Assembly (NCBI RefSeq): GCF_040807025.1
Contig: NC_090943.1
Span: forward strand, 139,256,264 to 139,320,263
DNA from: Struthio camelus
Lineage: Eukaryota; Chordata; Aves; Struthioniformes; Struthionidae
Reading direction: 5' to 3'
DNA length: 64,000 nt
Shown: positions 40,601 to 54,186 of the stretch, one piece after another
How the letters are laid out: each line of letters opens with the position of its first letter
How positions within the stretch are numbered: position 1 is the first letter of the stretch
Program-made: the position numbers and the translations under genes
The notes under the pieces: generated by a model
What the model saw: only the letters and a program-made list of their open reading frames with translations
What the model was told of the DNA's origin: nothing
Database searches by the model: none

Positions 40601-43600
40601 CTGATGAAAATCTGAAGTTATATAATCTGCCATACATCAATTAATACTTCTTACTGTAAATGTCTATGCCTCAAACCTAATATTTTTAAATGATATTTTA
40701 AATATTATAACACTGTAGTAACTACTGAGAGCTCAGGAACTAAAAATTAGGGTTTTGGCCTAAACACTGACATCTCAGAGAATCTTAAACAAGATATTTG
40801 TGTCCAGAATGGTACAGAACAACACAGTATATCTTAGTTTACAGAATGCTCTGGCATAACTTTAAATAATTTAATAAATCAATTCCCAACATATTGCGAC
40901 AAACTTTTAAACTAGATAAATTCCATAAAAGGTGTCATTTTTCTATTCACCTGAGAAGAACAAAGAACAAAGAATAACTTCTCTAACCTATTGTATTCGC
41001 TCATCTTAGTGTGGAAAGCTGCCAAAAGAAGTAAGAGATTTATTTAAACAATATAAAAAGTCCATCTGTCCTGTTTTCTCTATAGAGGCTAAGTAAACAA
41101 GGCCATATTTGTGATGGCTTACAAAATCCAATGTAAAATTTATCCATTCTGCTAGTAGAGACTGTAGTGGCTGCCAGCAGTTAGGTCGCTGGCTTTGAAA
41201 CTGGGAAAAAATATGTTACTTCTGGTTTTTCAACATAACAATACGCAATGGATATCAGATTGCAGAAATACGTAACATTTAATGGTTACTAGCATTTTTA
41301 ATTGACAGTAAATCAAAGAATAACCTAGTTAACCAGGAAATCCATCACTAAAATGTTTTTAAATGATTTTTTTCTGAAAAATAGAGGACACTATGCAAAC
41401 ATTCTGGCACATAGTTCATCCTTGAGCAAAATACACTTGCAGGAAAAATTTTAATTAATTTTCTCCCGACTATAGCAAAGCAGCTGTCACAAGCCACAGA
41501 CTCACCAGCTGTCCTTGCAAATACATCTGGAAATTTGGGTATATGTAGATTGGGTGCAACTTTTACAATGCTACCCTGTTGCAGAGGGCACAGATGAGAT
41601 CAGTGCAGGCGACTCACTGGATAGGATTGCCTTTTGGTTATAGGCCAACTGTTTGGGTGCCCAGTGGACCATAACCAGCTGATACAAGTGGGAGGAACAC
41701 CTTCCACTGTTCTAGTCAGCTCAGAGAGTCAAGAACCTATAACTGGCTGAGGATTTTTGTTTCTCGCACTGTCCAGGAGGTTTTCCCCTGAAAGGAGACT
41801 ATGAACACAAAAAGCCAATAAATCTACACTGGTCTCTATGAAACTATTGTTCTTGGGTAGGTAAGTAGGCAGTGGTAGAATGAGCACTATATTCCTCCCT
41901 CCCTTTTATTCAGTAGACATGACAGACCTGCTCAAGAAAGCCAGGACAGCACATGGTTCAAATTTGCTCCACAGCTTCTAGAAAAATCAGCTATGGAGGA
42001 AATACACCCTCTCTGTGCAATCACCATGACAAAACTGAGTTGCTCAGATTTAAAAATCACCAGTCTTGGCAGAGCCTATCTCCTCCCTAACCTACATTTC
42101 ATTAAGTCCTAAGCTTAGCACCTTAACAGCAGCAATTCATGAATGGAAAAATCAGAATGAGCACTGGCTTTTATATGTTCAAAATAACATTTCAAAAAAT
42201 AGATATATTCCCAAATATATATTTTTTCCAAGACAGAAGGGCTATGTAGGTGAACTAGTTGAATGAAGCTAAATAACAGCATATCTCCTAGACAAATGCT
42301 TTTGTCCTTTTTTTCTCATTCTGGCCTCTGCTAAAACTAAAATGTCATTTTGCTCATGGCATGTTTTGACCACCTCTATGCAGTGCTCAAAAAAAGAGGT
42401 CATAATGTCTAGGCTGTTGTTAATGACAGCTATGCTCTACTGCACATTCAACCTCAAAGTGCACAGATAAGCAGCACCGTGACAAATGTTTAATCTTGTG
42501 AATATGTGCAACAACAGAAAACATATCCTCTAGCACCTGACAACAGTTCCCTATCAGCAGGAACTGGCTGAGTAAAGGCACTGGCCACCTCTCACTTCTT
42601 TGAGGTAGAATAGATATTTGTACAGTACAACCACACTTCTTGTCTAATCTTAAGTGTGGTCTAAAGTCCATTATTTTCCCAGGGCTACGCCCCGGATAAC
42701 TGAATGGAACTCAGCTAAGAGTTTGACAAACCAATGTATAAGGTACATTTCACTCCAAGAGAAGGATTTAGCTCTTCATAGCTATAACCTAAGATGAAAC
42801 TAAAAATATTTTGAACTCCTCTTCACTTGTTCTTGACAAGAGTCAACAGAATAATTTATTATTACTAATGCAATCATGCATGAACCTCTAATAAACCTTA
42901 TTTGAAAAAAAACACTACGGCACTATGTGGGATCACAGGAACGGCTGTCACTAAAAGTAATTGAACTCATGGCCCCTGTTTTTAAATGGGAGGCAGCTTA
43001 CTGCAATGCTTGGTTCCAGAATACATTTCTTTATTTCGTTTGGCACAGTTAAGGTTTGACAGCTTTTAAATCATGCCGTTAGCTTCTCCTGTTCTGTTAG
43101 GCTTTTTGCCTGTCCAGAAGAATAGGATATGGCTATGCAAACGGAATGACTTTTTGAGTAGAATGTGAAAAATAAAGGTGTCAAAAGCTACAGTGTCACA
43201 AGCTATAGTGGGACTGATCTTTATTAAAATGTCTTTGAAAAGTGCAAAAATCTCAGAATAGTCTTTTGAAGTGATTAAATAAAAATGTGTATTTTATTAC
43301 TAGCATTGCAAGCAATAATTGTACTCAGTTTTACTAAATATTCCATTACTCCTAGAGGATGAAAACAGAAAGGAGAACTAAATGGACGTACAATGTTAAA
43401 CCATGTTTTTGCTATTTATCTATTCAAAGGAAGACATATTTTGATTAAGAAAATATACAGGTAGAATTTCCCCTCATTGATTTTCACATAAAATATTTCA
43501 ACTACTATATCATACTGTGATACACAACACATATAATGTACTCACTAACAACACAGAGTAATGTAAAAAAATTAAAAAGATGACAAATAAAATTCAAAAT

Positions 43601-46600
43601 AAAATTTCTTTATACCAGAAAAACATAAAAAACAAACCTGAAATATTATGGGACTTTATATTTTGTGAAATTCTTATTTAGAATGAAAAAAATTAATATG
43701 ATAAATTTTACATAGAATAATAATTTTATTTTTTGACCAGTTCTAATCTGATGTTTTGTATGTACTCGTGATTTTATTATGCATGTCCATAAATAAGTCC
43801 AGGGTAAGAAAAATTCAGCTTATTTGAAAGGTATACGTAAGCTTAAAAGGAATTGTCAACATACTTATGAGATATACATTTCCTTCTTAATGTTATTTCA
43901 TTCTGCTTGTAAAAATAATTTGGTAACTCTGCAAGGCTCTCTTTCCTATAGCTTCTACTCCTTTTTGCTATTAGACCTTTCTTTAGTCTTCCATTTGTGT
44001 TTAGGCATGTAAAAATTGAAAACTATATGCCATACTTATAGATCTAACCATCTTCTCAAACATACAATGGTTAACTGTAGGAGACAATATGTAGACAAAG
44101 TTAAAAGACAGCTATGTGAATGTCCAAGAGAAGAAAGAAATTTACAATGAAATTTCTCTTAGGAATCCAACTGAGAATTGTACAAAAGTCTCTGCAAATT
44201 TAAGATAAACTTGTTAGGAGTCCCAAAAACAGGGCTGGATTAAGCAGGAATCCTAATTAATTTCTAAGACTGCTCATTTTGGCTAAAACATAAAATGTTA
44301 TTCTACCCATTTAAAAATCAGCTATGATGCTGTACTTTTATAATCTCTTACTAATCAGTTATGGACATTAGCTGATTTCATGTTAATTTTTAAGAATTCT
44401 TTCACAGGGGTAATGATCAGCTGCACCATTGTCCCTGACGTTCCTTATGTGAATTACTACAGGTTCTCTGAAGTACGAACAGTCACAAAAGCCACAGCAG
44501 TATCCTAATTCCCGACTGGAAGGAAAGTATTCTTGCAGAAGGACCGACTGCGAGGAAAGTCTTTGGCTTATGACCAACTTCAGGGTAATGCAGCATCTCT
44601 GCTGACAGAACGATATGACTTCTGCTTGCCTAATTAATAACGATGTCCATGTTAAGTGAGAGTAATAAATTTGTCTAAGGGAACCAAGCATAGCTTATTA
44701 GCCAAGTCTTTTCTTATTAAGGCAGAAGGTTTCTTTATCACTTTATCACAGTGACACCATCTTCTCTTCTGCAGAAGGAATCTTTTCTCCTTCGAAAAGA
44801 TGTCCTCTCTGCTGTCCTCAACACTGCTCCTTTCGATTACTTGTGCCTTTTCATTTCATGCATAATGAGTCCAATAAATACTCATATTTAGGCTATTAGC
44901 CAGTAAAATACTCTAAGATGCAAGATGCTCTCATTTTTTAGCATAGGCAACGAGAGCTGAGTTCTGTGCATTATGGTCTGTGCAAAAGAAAACAAAACCA
45001 GGTTTAACTGCTTCCATGCTCGTGACATGATTTTTACCCAGGAGGAGGTGGTCAAGAACGGTCTTGCAGGCTGATTTACCTGCAATGTTATATAAAATAT
45101 AAAGAGCAATTTGAGGATGGAACTGTAAATATTAATGACACTGGTGAGCAGTTTTTGACAGGAGCAATGATCCATGTAAAGTGTTCAAAACCATCCCAGT
45201 CAGTTATATACTTGCACAGACTAAATAGAGCTTGACAGTTAAGATGATTTCATTTCAGCTTTCAAAATGAAGTAAACGTTCATGTCTGTGAAATTAATTA
45301 TAATAATTGTTAATAATACAGAGATGGAAAGAACAGACAAAACCTGTTTCCTTTGCTGACGAGCTTAGACAGCTCTGAAAAAGAGAAATCTAAGCGGCCT
45401 GTGGTAACCAAGATTCCAGCCTACTACCTATATTCTCTGAAGACAGAAAGCACTCGCCCATCAACTCAAGAGTGCAGTAACTCCAAGGTATAGTAACTGT
45501 AAAAACTATTCAGACGAGACCTACAGGCCTCAGTGCATTGATTATTTTATTGTTTGTGCCTCCTCTCTTTCGCTTACTAGGTGTATGAACCTAAACAGAA
45601 AATCCTTCTTTCTAAGAGATTCTCATGATCTCTCTCTGTGGCTGCTACTCCAGGAACACCTTCCTGGCATCGCAATGAGTTGCTATGGAGATGGCTCTAA
45701 TAGCATTTACAGGCAGCAAGGAACAGATTCACTCCAGAGTAAACAAGAAAAATACTGTTTTTCCAACACATCCTCATTAACCAAATAATAAAGGCAGAAA
45801 CACCCTGTGTCATTTGTGTACAGGCATACAGAAACAATACCTCATGCTATGTGGGCAGTCCTGTATTTTAAAGTGAAAATATAAGGAAAATGCTGAAGTT
45901 GCATATATATCTATGTAAATATGCACAGAATGTCACCTAAACTAAAACTGAACAGAGTGTTTTTTAATGGTCAATTTTTATCAAAATAAGTTTTCTCACA
46001 GGAAAACTGAACAAACATAGGATAAATTTTTGTTTCAATTAAATTCCATTAGAAAGATCTGTTTGATTGCTTGAGAGAAACAGAAATGTTCATTCCCTCT
46101 ATCCTGTTAGTTACAGCACTAAGTTAGAACATAAAACCAATTTCCTGTTCTGCCAGATTAAAAGATGATGTAGTCTAAAAGATTTACATTTGAATCAGAG
46201 CAGGAATCTAAACATAGATTTCTTCTGAGCACTTGCCTTAATTGTACGTGTTTATTTCTTAATGTTCTCCACCCAGAAATGTTTTTACTTTTACGTTATA
46301 TGATAACAATTTTGTAAAGTTGTCATAAAGCAGAATCATTATCTTTTGGGAAAAATATGTTAATGCTGTCTAAAGAACCATTAGTGCTTATTTTCTGCTA
46401 AAAAGAAATCAGAGAATAATGTAATTACAAACAGACATTTAAAAAAGTGCTGACCACCTCTTTGGAGGTGGAGGTCTTTAAAGTTTTGTAGCTCTTTAAA
46501 CTTTGAGTCATTACTGGCTGGACATGAAGTTCAAGAACAGATCCCAGAAGAGTAAATATTATGATAATATATGTTTCAGATAGCAGTGCTAAAGAGTGCT

Positions 46601-48099
46601 CTTATCTTCCATTTTGAGCCCCTGTTTACAACTATATTTCCATGTTAGTTGTCTGCCTAAGGATATCTTACTTAATATTTATAGTCAAAATACCTCTAAC
46701 AGGTCTATGAAAGAAATTAGGAAAAGGAATGGCATGGATTTGTCCATGTTAAATACACAAACAAAGCAAGCTGCCCCTGGAAACTGCTTTTCTTGGACAC
46801 TCCAGAGCCTCCGTTCCCTGGAGATCAGGCCTGACGTTTGATAGAGACTACTTTAGGGACGGGATGAATCTTTTCCTGCCCTCTTAAAAATCCAAGTCAG
46901 GAGGTACTGAAAAGTTCAGACACCCTTGGTAAAATCTGGCTGTTACCTTTCTGAAGATTTCATTCTGAACTTGCTCCAGTTCATGAAGTGATTGAGGATT
47001 TTTCCATCCCCGTGGTGTAACGGAAGAGAATAACTCTCCCTACTTTTCCCCGCTGCTTGGAGTGCTATATTACTCATGGGTAATGAGTATAGGAAACACC
47101 GCTCCTCCTCTCCGCTCCATGCTCCGTTTGGCTGAGGTTACGTGCCTCTCGAAGAGGAGAGAAGAAGCACTTGTCTCAAGGACAGAATTGGATAGAGAAA
47201 CTATGTGGAAAAAAGAAAAGCAGCAAGGTAGGAGGAAACACCTCTTACATAAACCGGCAGGATCAGAGAAAGCCAGAACGTATTAGGGCAAAATACAGGC
47301 AAGTATAAAGGCAGAACCGAACGGGATGAGAAGTGTGAAGAATGGAAACACAGGCAGAAACAGATTAAAGACGCACAAGAAGGTGGAGGTAAATGGCAAT
47401 CGGCAAAACAGGCACAGTAACGAAGAAAGAGGCAGGCCAGGAATGGGGAGTACAGAGAGAGTAGTGGGAGTGTTGGAAAAATAGGGCAGATTTTGCCCTG
47501 CAGTTACCAGCAGAGAGGTTACAAGAGTCATTTAAAGAAGTATTTTCTGCATCTGTTGTTCTTTTTCTTTTCCTCTGTGTGTTTACCTTCTTATTTCTTC
47601 CAGGAAGCAGGATCAAACTCTAACAGTGGCAGCCCCTACTCAGCTGACTTTCTTTTTTCTGCAGAGAAGACAGTTTGTACCATCTTAATATTGTGTAAAA
47701 ACGGTCAAAAGTAAAAAGGGTTTTTCCTTTTTTATTTTTAACAAAAATCTCTCTGCAGTTCAAGAGAAACAGAAAAAGTGAAGTTAGGGTGAAAGCCTTA
47801 CTTAATATTTTACGTTTCAAATACTGCTTTTTCTTGTTTTTTTCTGGATCTTAAATAAAAAGTTTACAAGTCTTTAAATGGTGGCAATTGTCATGTAACT
47901 AATCATGCTGTCTCTTTGCTTTAAAAAGAGACTGACACGGTGCCGCAGAGTAACAGGACCATCAGCACCTTTAATATTCTGGGCCCGTTAAATTTATCCA
48001 ATTTAATATGCCATGTAAGTAAGGATTGTATCACCACACACATGTTGGAGAGGAATGATCTGACACCACATACAGAATGACAGATAATACGGAAAATCA

Positions 48100-48420
48100 C
48101 ATCAGAGGTGTGATCATCTAGTCCACAGCGCTATCCAAGGTAGAAGCAACTACAAATCACTGAATCCTGGCACTGTTTGTCTAGCTGCTTTTTGTAAGGA
48201 TCCAATGAGGTAAATGTAGCAACCTCAGTAGGAGCTCTGTGCCAGTACTGAATGATACTAGCACCTGAGAAATTTTCCTTTATTGTCTAACATAAGCCTA
48301 CTTAGTGATGGTCTTAATGCCAGCGGACATGGAGAACATTTACGACTTTTACTACTACTTTTATCTTACAAGACAACTGTAATTCCAGTTAGGGTTTGAA
48401 CTGTTCCTCCTTCCTCTAGA
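48100..48420 (-). mobile_element. Old diverged CR1 3' fragment
   Basis: The plus strand shows a degenerate version of the reverse complement of a CR1 3' end. Landmarks in order are gtgatcatctagtcca, then gtgccagtactgaatgatac, aaattttcctttattgtcta, acataagcct and agcggacatggagaac. The spacing fits the 3' UTR followed by the ORF2 C-terminus read backwards. It is much more diverged than the 29.7-33.8 kb copy and too short to code. The edges are approximate. Confidence 0.7.
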
Positions 48421-50219
48421 AACATTGAATACATTTAAATTTAGCAGAGGAGACAAGCCAAGGTTTGAAAATTAGTTCAGTTGTTTAGAACTGAAACATC
48501 CAACTGTTTATCACTTTTTCTAAGAACTGCACCTGGTTAAACTTTGGCTGAAAATCTAATTGCAGGATTAACATGTTCATAAAGGGATTAATTTCTTAAT
48601 GCCTCTTAAGCATTTTTGAGTGCGTGTGAAGTGCTTTAGTGGGATCATACCAGGATGCAATGCACTACTGTTCTGGTAGTGCATGAATGTAATTGTCAGG
48701 TTTTTCACTTTATTTACTATCTACAATTGTAAATATTTAATTAAGGGATCAGTGCTCATTAGCTAATTTATGTCAATACATATTTCAAAGTCACAATAGA
48801 GCTCTTTTAAATCTACTTTTATGCTTCATTTTTTCATAGTCTTTGTGATTATTTAGAAGGTTCTAATCACGTTAAGAATAGTGACTTATTGTCTTGCTTA
48901 GGGCACGTCCGCTCATCTTTTTCTCATATTCTGATGAAACAAACAAAAATAAAAATACAATAATAACAAAATAGCAATTTACTATTAGGATTATTATAAA
49001 TATTACTTAATTAGTTGTAAATTGCACAGTAGTCTCTGACAGCTCCAGTTAAGATGTAGGACAGCTTGGCTTTTTGGTGCCTTAAATCTAGGGAGGACTT
49101 TAACAATTGCGAGTGGTATCTCTGTTTCCTATTGTTCATGAGAAGGATTAGGCGCTTCAGAACGGCCACCGAAGGAGAAAACACACTCCATATACACAGG
49201 GAATTATGAATAAAACATTCACCACGATGGTAGACGATTTCTGAGTTTTTATTTAATGCGTTCAGACTATATTCCTTTTCTGACAATAAAATCAGTGAAG
49301 CCCTCTGCTGGCTCTAGATGTTAATATTTATTTAGTGCTTTAATATTTTTACTGTCACCTGAAGTGGAAGTATTCTCTCATATCAAAGCACTGAAATATT
49401 AATATGTAAACAGTAGGATCTGGTAGTTCATATCCTCCACTGCAGCACTTCTGCCATGGAGAAGAAATTTCAAACCTCTCATACCACCTTTCAAAAAGAC
49501 AAATTTGAGGTAGTAAGTGTCCCTAATCAAAACTGCTCTGGTGAAGTGCATCAGAATTTTAGTCACATGCTTTGGGATAGACTTAGTAGTAAGTCCTGAC
49601 CTTGTGGCACAAGGGACATCTATCTCCTTCTCAGAATGCTCAACCGGCTGATCCGTAAAGAAGGAAATAGGCTTTAGATATAGTATTTCTAAAATACAGT
49701 TTCTCACTCCTGGGCAAGTTCATATGAAGGCTAGCATAGACCACTGACAAGTTCATCTGCTTAAAGGGAGTATTAGCCACAGAAGCTGCACCTATAATAA
49801 TAAATTAAGCATATACGGAACAGTTTGCTGGCTCTATAGCCAGCTGGCAAGAAACAGGCCACATCCACGCTACGAAACTCTTCTTCCCTCCAAAACAGGC
49901 TGCTTACACGCAAGCTGCTGATTAGGAACACTCCCTCATCTATGCTAACACTTAAGCTGCACCAGGAATTGTTTGGGGAAGCACCAGGGGGTCCACTTGG
50001 CCCAAAAACCATGGCAGCGATCACTCTAAAAATTGTAACAGCGTAGATGAGCGTGTTCCCCGTCCAGGAATGTTCTTTGATGTTTACTTCTCGTAAATGT
50101 ATACCCAGAATAATCTGAATTTAGGCCAGAATACGGAACTGAAACCACTTAAGAGACACTGATTGATGATATTCTCCTGCAAATGCGCCTTATTATCTTA
50201 TTGCATTTCTCTTTGCCCA

Positions 50220-50880
50220 AAGACATATGATTGTGTCTTCTGAAGTAGAAACACAGAATAATTTGATTTGGAAGGATAATTTTCCTGAAAAGAATGGCAC
50301 GAACTCAATTGTTCCTGTGGAAGAACAGGAAGTGCAGGAGAGGGAACTGTCTGTAGCAGAAAAGTCCAGGTTTCTTTTCTTTATTTTTTCATTAGGCTTC
50401 TTAAACTATCATGCTGTCTATCAATCTCTGAGAATATAATCTCTTTAAAACCCTTTCTGTTATCCTGCCCTTTTGCCTCTCAACTCATTCTCTTAGGAAA
50501 ACAAATTTGTAATGAAAGTAGCATGTGAGGTACTACAGCAGGAAAGAAGTCTGAAGGTGATCACAAAGTCACAGTGTAACTTTTTTATAGTTGGATCTGC
50601 TTCAATAACAACCATGGGACAGGTACAGATGTGCCTAGAAACACGTACTGCTAAAATGAAGAGAGAGATTTATGATGCTAGCAGAAAACTTGAACAAAAA
50701 CTCAAGTCTCTACAGAGGCTCAGTTTCCTAGTACTAACAGGAGACTGTTTTTCTTGTTTTTACTTGCTTTTATATTTAGCCAAACCAGGGTTAAGACCTG
50801 CAATACCCACGGCAGAAGACTTGAAGAAAGTGAGTATTAATACTTCAGTGTCACAAGAAGGTGTAATTTTATTGCAGTGA
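50220..50880 (+). other. Possible coding remnant or nested small gene
   Basis: Two nearby plus-strand frames carry protein-like segments. The first (50227 on) contains VEEQEVQERELSVAEKS. The second (50512-50880) contains a charged, helix-like ETRTAKMKREIYDASRKLEQ stretch and later KPGLRPAIPTAEDLKK. Possible acceptors occur before 50591 (ttttttatag) and 50780 (tatatttag), and there is a good donor at 50830 (AAA then gtgagt). A polyadenylation hexamer AATAAA lies at 51565-51570. I do not recognise the protein. Chance is quite possible. Confidence 0.25.
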
Positions 50881-53060
50881 TTTTTCTACCTATATTTTTT
50901 TATTATTTATAGGTCCTTTTACAGTTGTAAGAAACCCATTTAAAAAAATTCAACATTTTATAAGCTTGACCAGCCTTAAAAACTATAAAGAAATAATTAA
51001 ATATGAATAAAGTCATAATGAAACACATAAAGGATATCTATATATCACTTAAGCTGTAGTTGTATTTTTAGGTAATATACTAAGTCTTTGCTGAAATTGT
51101 ATCAATTGTACTTTGTTCCAGATTCCCAAAGAATTCTTAGAGGAATTCCCTGCTGCAATGTCCTCTGTTAACACAGGCTGAGAAAGGTGTTTCTGCCCGG
51201 ACAGTTTGGAGAACCATGTGATAAGAAAAACCAGCATTTTACTTTTTTTTCTGCCATTCCACACAGCAGTGCCAGGAAGGTACTGTTTCAGGTTCTACTG
51301 CTTTGTCGTGTGTACTCCTCAGCTGGCTGGTTTAGATGTCTTTCATTTAACCTAACTCCTTCTATACAGCTGAAAAGAGAAAAAATCCATGCACCGCTGT
51401 CCAAGAAGATGGCATGAATAAGAAGGAGAAAAAAGAAAAATGGCTACAAATGAGTGAATGAGAAGCATATCCACAAAGGAAGACAGTAGAAGGAAGGAAA
51501 AGGAATTTTAAAATGGCATAAATCTGTATGATATAGGTTTTATATGCTTATGTTAAAATAGTATAATAAAATCTTTGGATAAACCACAAGAAATAGAGTT
51601 GCCCTGGCTCCCACAGGCTTAATTCTGGGAGAAGAACTACCTAGGTGCTTACAGCTTTCCAAGTTCAAGGCCTGAGGTACAGGTGCCCATTACAAGTCAG
51701 ATATTTCATATTTCTCTAAGACTGGGTTCTAAGAGAATTCTTCATGCTCCATCCTCAATGTAATGTCTTCATAGGCTAAAGAATTTTTTCTGTTAATACT
51801 CTCCTTACATCAACGCTCTGAAACAGTCAGTGCTTGCACGTACGTGGTAGCTAATGGACATACTACAGTGATGGGACGTGCGGCATTTGGGATGTGCTAC
51901 TCCTTCATGAAGACTCCAGACCTTACAGCCAAAGGAAGCATAACAAGAGCTCCTTTCCCTTTTCTGTTTCAAATTGCTTGTAGAGGTAGTGTGTTGTTTG
52001 TTTGTTTGTTTACTCTAAATTTGGTTTCTTATTTTGGAAGCCTCTAAGGTAAAAAGCTTCTGAATTTTATCGAGATGTTCCATCTGTAATTTGTCTCCTA
52101 AAAGAGAGGAGAGTGTACCTGCCTGACCTACAAAACAGAAGAAATGTAGCATGTGTAAGGTCTTCCCTAAGGGAATCACTTTTTAAAAATAGGATTTTTT
52201 CATATTTCTTCTTGATAATAGTTTATCTCTGCCTGGATGAAATTTCAGAAAAGGCTGAATTATTTTTAAATAATTTTAACCTAAAAAAGTTATCATACAC
52301 TGGAAAACTATTCAGTTTTTCATCTCTTCTTTTCTCCTCTTTCCCTTGAGTTTTAGACTGAGAAACACTGTACATCTGGAAAATTGTTTTTCATTATTTT
52401 TAAAATAGAGAGAAGACAATACATATTAATTCTGAATTAAATTTGAATGAAAAATGAAATACAATGTGTAATAATGGCTCTATTCAATTTGCTACTCACA
52501 GATTTACCTGTAAACATATTTTATTAGTTCTTCCAACGTATTAATGTTAAAGTAAACTGAAGAAATTGGAAGAAATAAGACAAAAGTTTTCAGAATGGTA
52601 TTACATATTTTAAGGACTCTGCTCTAAGTGCAGTCTTACATTGCAGCAAATGTGAGTTACATCTGTGCATTTGGAAGTGGAAACAATCCCTATTTTCTTA
52701 GCTGCTCAGTTTGAAAAAAGAAATGTTACACAAGTTGAATACATCAGTGCAAAGTTTTAAAATCCTTTTTCAGTTAAAAACATATAATGCATTTTGGAGA
52801 AATAAAATAGTTTCCCATGTGCAAGAACGGTAACCCAGTTAAAACTAGTTTATTTCCAGTTTTGCCATGCCTTTTGAAAACACTCCTTACAGTGTTTGAT
52901 CCTCTATCTACTGATATCAGGACTCCTGATATTGACTTCAAAGGGATCAAATCTGATCTCTTTCTGCAAAGCAGTCACATACTACTAGTTGCAGTGTTAT
53001 GCTCTGGCTTCTCTACTAGCCTCACAACATGGTAAATTATTTTATATTTTTTCATCATAC

Positions 53061-53132
53061 CTTGAGAATTTTGCACATTATCTCATAAACTGAAAATGTT
53101 TTCTCAGCTCGTGTCCAATCCCAGGTTGTGAC
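53061..53132 (-). CDS. SNTG1: SNTG1 internal exon B (PH domain, middle)
   Basis: This 72-base, 24-codon exon reads VTTWDWTRAEKTFSVYEIMC and then KILK. The acceptor is ccccaag directly before GTCACAAC, and the donor is gtatgatg. The WDWTRAEKTFSVYE block is characteristic of gamma-1-syntrophin as I remember it and lies inside the PH domain, linking the early beta strands to the later ones. The polypyrimidine tract of the acceptor is unusual: on the minus strand it consists of a T run preceded by TTTC repeats (53140-53166 on the plus strand). The exon is phase 0-0 and its loss would keep the reading frame. It joins the 39-codon exon upstream and the 51-codon exon downstream without gaps. Confidence 0.94.
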
Positions 53133-53139
53133 CTTGGGG

Positions 53140-53166
53140 AAAAAAAAAAGAAAGAAAGAAAGAAAA
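53140..53166. repeat. A10-(GAAA)n microsatellite at the exon B acceptor
   Basis: The plus strand has an A run at 53140-53149 followed by about four GAAA units. On the syntrophin strand it reads as TTTC repeats followed by a T run, ccccaag and exon B, so it is the polypyrimidine tract of that acceptor. Confidence 0.9.
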
Positions 53167-54171
53167 TGAAGTAAGTAATTTTTCTTTAAAAAAGAAAGTT
53201 TATTTAAAAAGAATCTATCCATAAAACTTTCTACCCTTTATGTTTTGTATAACGTGTGCAGAAGGAGCAAACACTGCCTTAGAGGAATAACCACCAGGGA
53301 CCGGACTGTTGCATTCAGGCAGTGCTGAGGACATGTCCTGTCTGTCCCCTTGTGCATCCCACAGTAGCTTTGCATACAGGCTGCTCCAGGCTTCCCCTGG
53401 GAGCCTCCAGTCCACTCTGGTGGGGGCTTGCACTCAGATGCCCAGAGGAAGCAGTTCTTGGACTCCTCTGACAGAGCCTGCACTGCAAAAGGACATGCTT
53501 TTCCTTCTCCTCTCCTTGTAACTGTGTGTCACAATCTGCCCAGTTATCTACATTACTTGCAAAGGTACCAAAATATAAAACCAAAGTCTCCAACTCCGTA
53601 TTATGCTGTTTCATATGTAGGACACTGATCAGTGTCCACTGGGCTTGCTGTTCAGAGAAAAAAAACTAATGAGAAACAATATACATTTACATACATTTAC
53701 TTTTTTTTTCCTCTTACTAACATGAATCTCCTCCTAAATTCCAATAAACTAAGCTTGGAAGAATATTCTGTTTTTCCTGTTTGTCTTAGGATTTGATAAT
53801 TGCTTTTAACAGCATTATTTTTAAGTGACTTTTACAGAAAAATAATATAGATGATAAAGAATTCAACAAAATGATAAGGTAAAGGGTAAAGGCTAAGACT
53901 TAAACAGGAAATAAAAGGATAGATGAACTTAGTCAGGGAAGAGTCAAGGGGATATCACAGCAATCTATAAATAACTCTAAGGAAACTATGAGAAGGAAAG
54001 AAGAGAATTATTCATAGTCTCAGAAGACACAAGAATAAGTCAAATGGATTGATAATCGAGACTACAAATGAAGAAGAAGTCTTAACGGTAAAAAAGTATT
54101 GAACAGTGGCCTAGCTCCAAAGCAATTGCTTATGTATCTGAGCATGCAAAGAAGTATTATTGATCAAATAG

Positions 54172-54186
54172 AAAAAAAAAAAAAAA
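54172..54186. repeat. A15 homopolymer
   Basis: An A run followed by caggggcagtggggagaggg, inside the A-B intron. Confidence 0.9.

Larger units (their letters stand above)
40601..53060 (-). other. SNTG1 intron between exons B and C
   Basis: This 12.5 kb intron contains a diverged CR1 relic at about 48.1-48.4 kb. It also has a purine-rich, GC-richer stretch at about 46.85-47.48 kb and a plus-strand cluster of open frames with plausible splice signals at 50.2-50.9 kb. The rest is ordinary AT-rich intron with short frames that do not resemble known proteins. Confidence 0.75.

Noticed and set aside
44383..44691. 102-codon minus-strand frame rich in cysteine
   Set aside because: No spacing typical of a zinc finger or secreted cysteine-rich peptide and no signal peptide. 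It is treated as chance.
49399..50024. Two neighbouring minus-strand frames (102 and 83 codons), one with PSGPPGASPN
   Set aside because: A single proline-glycine stretch is not a collagen repeat and the frames do not join through credible splice sites.
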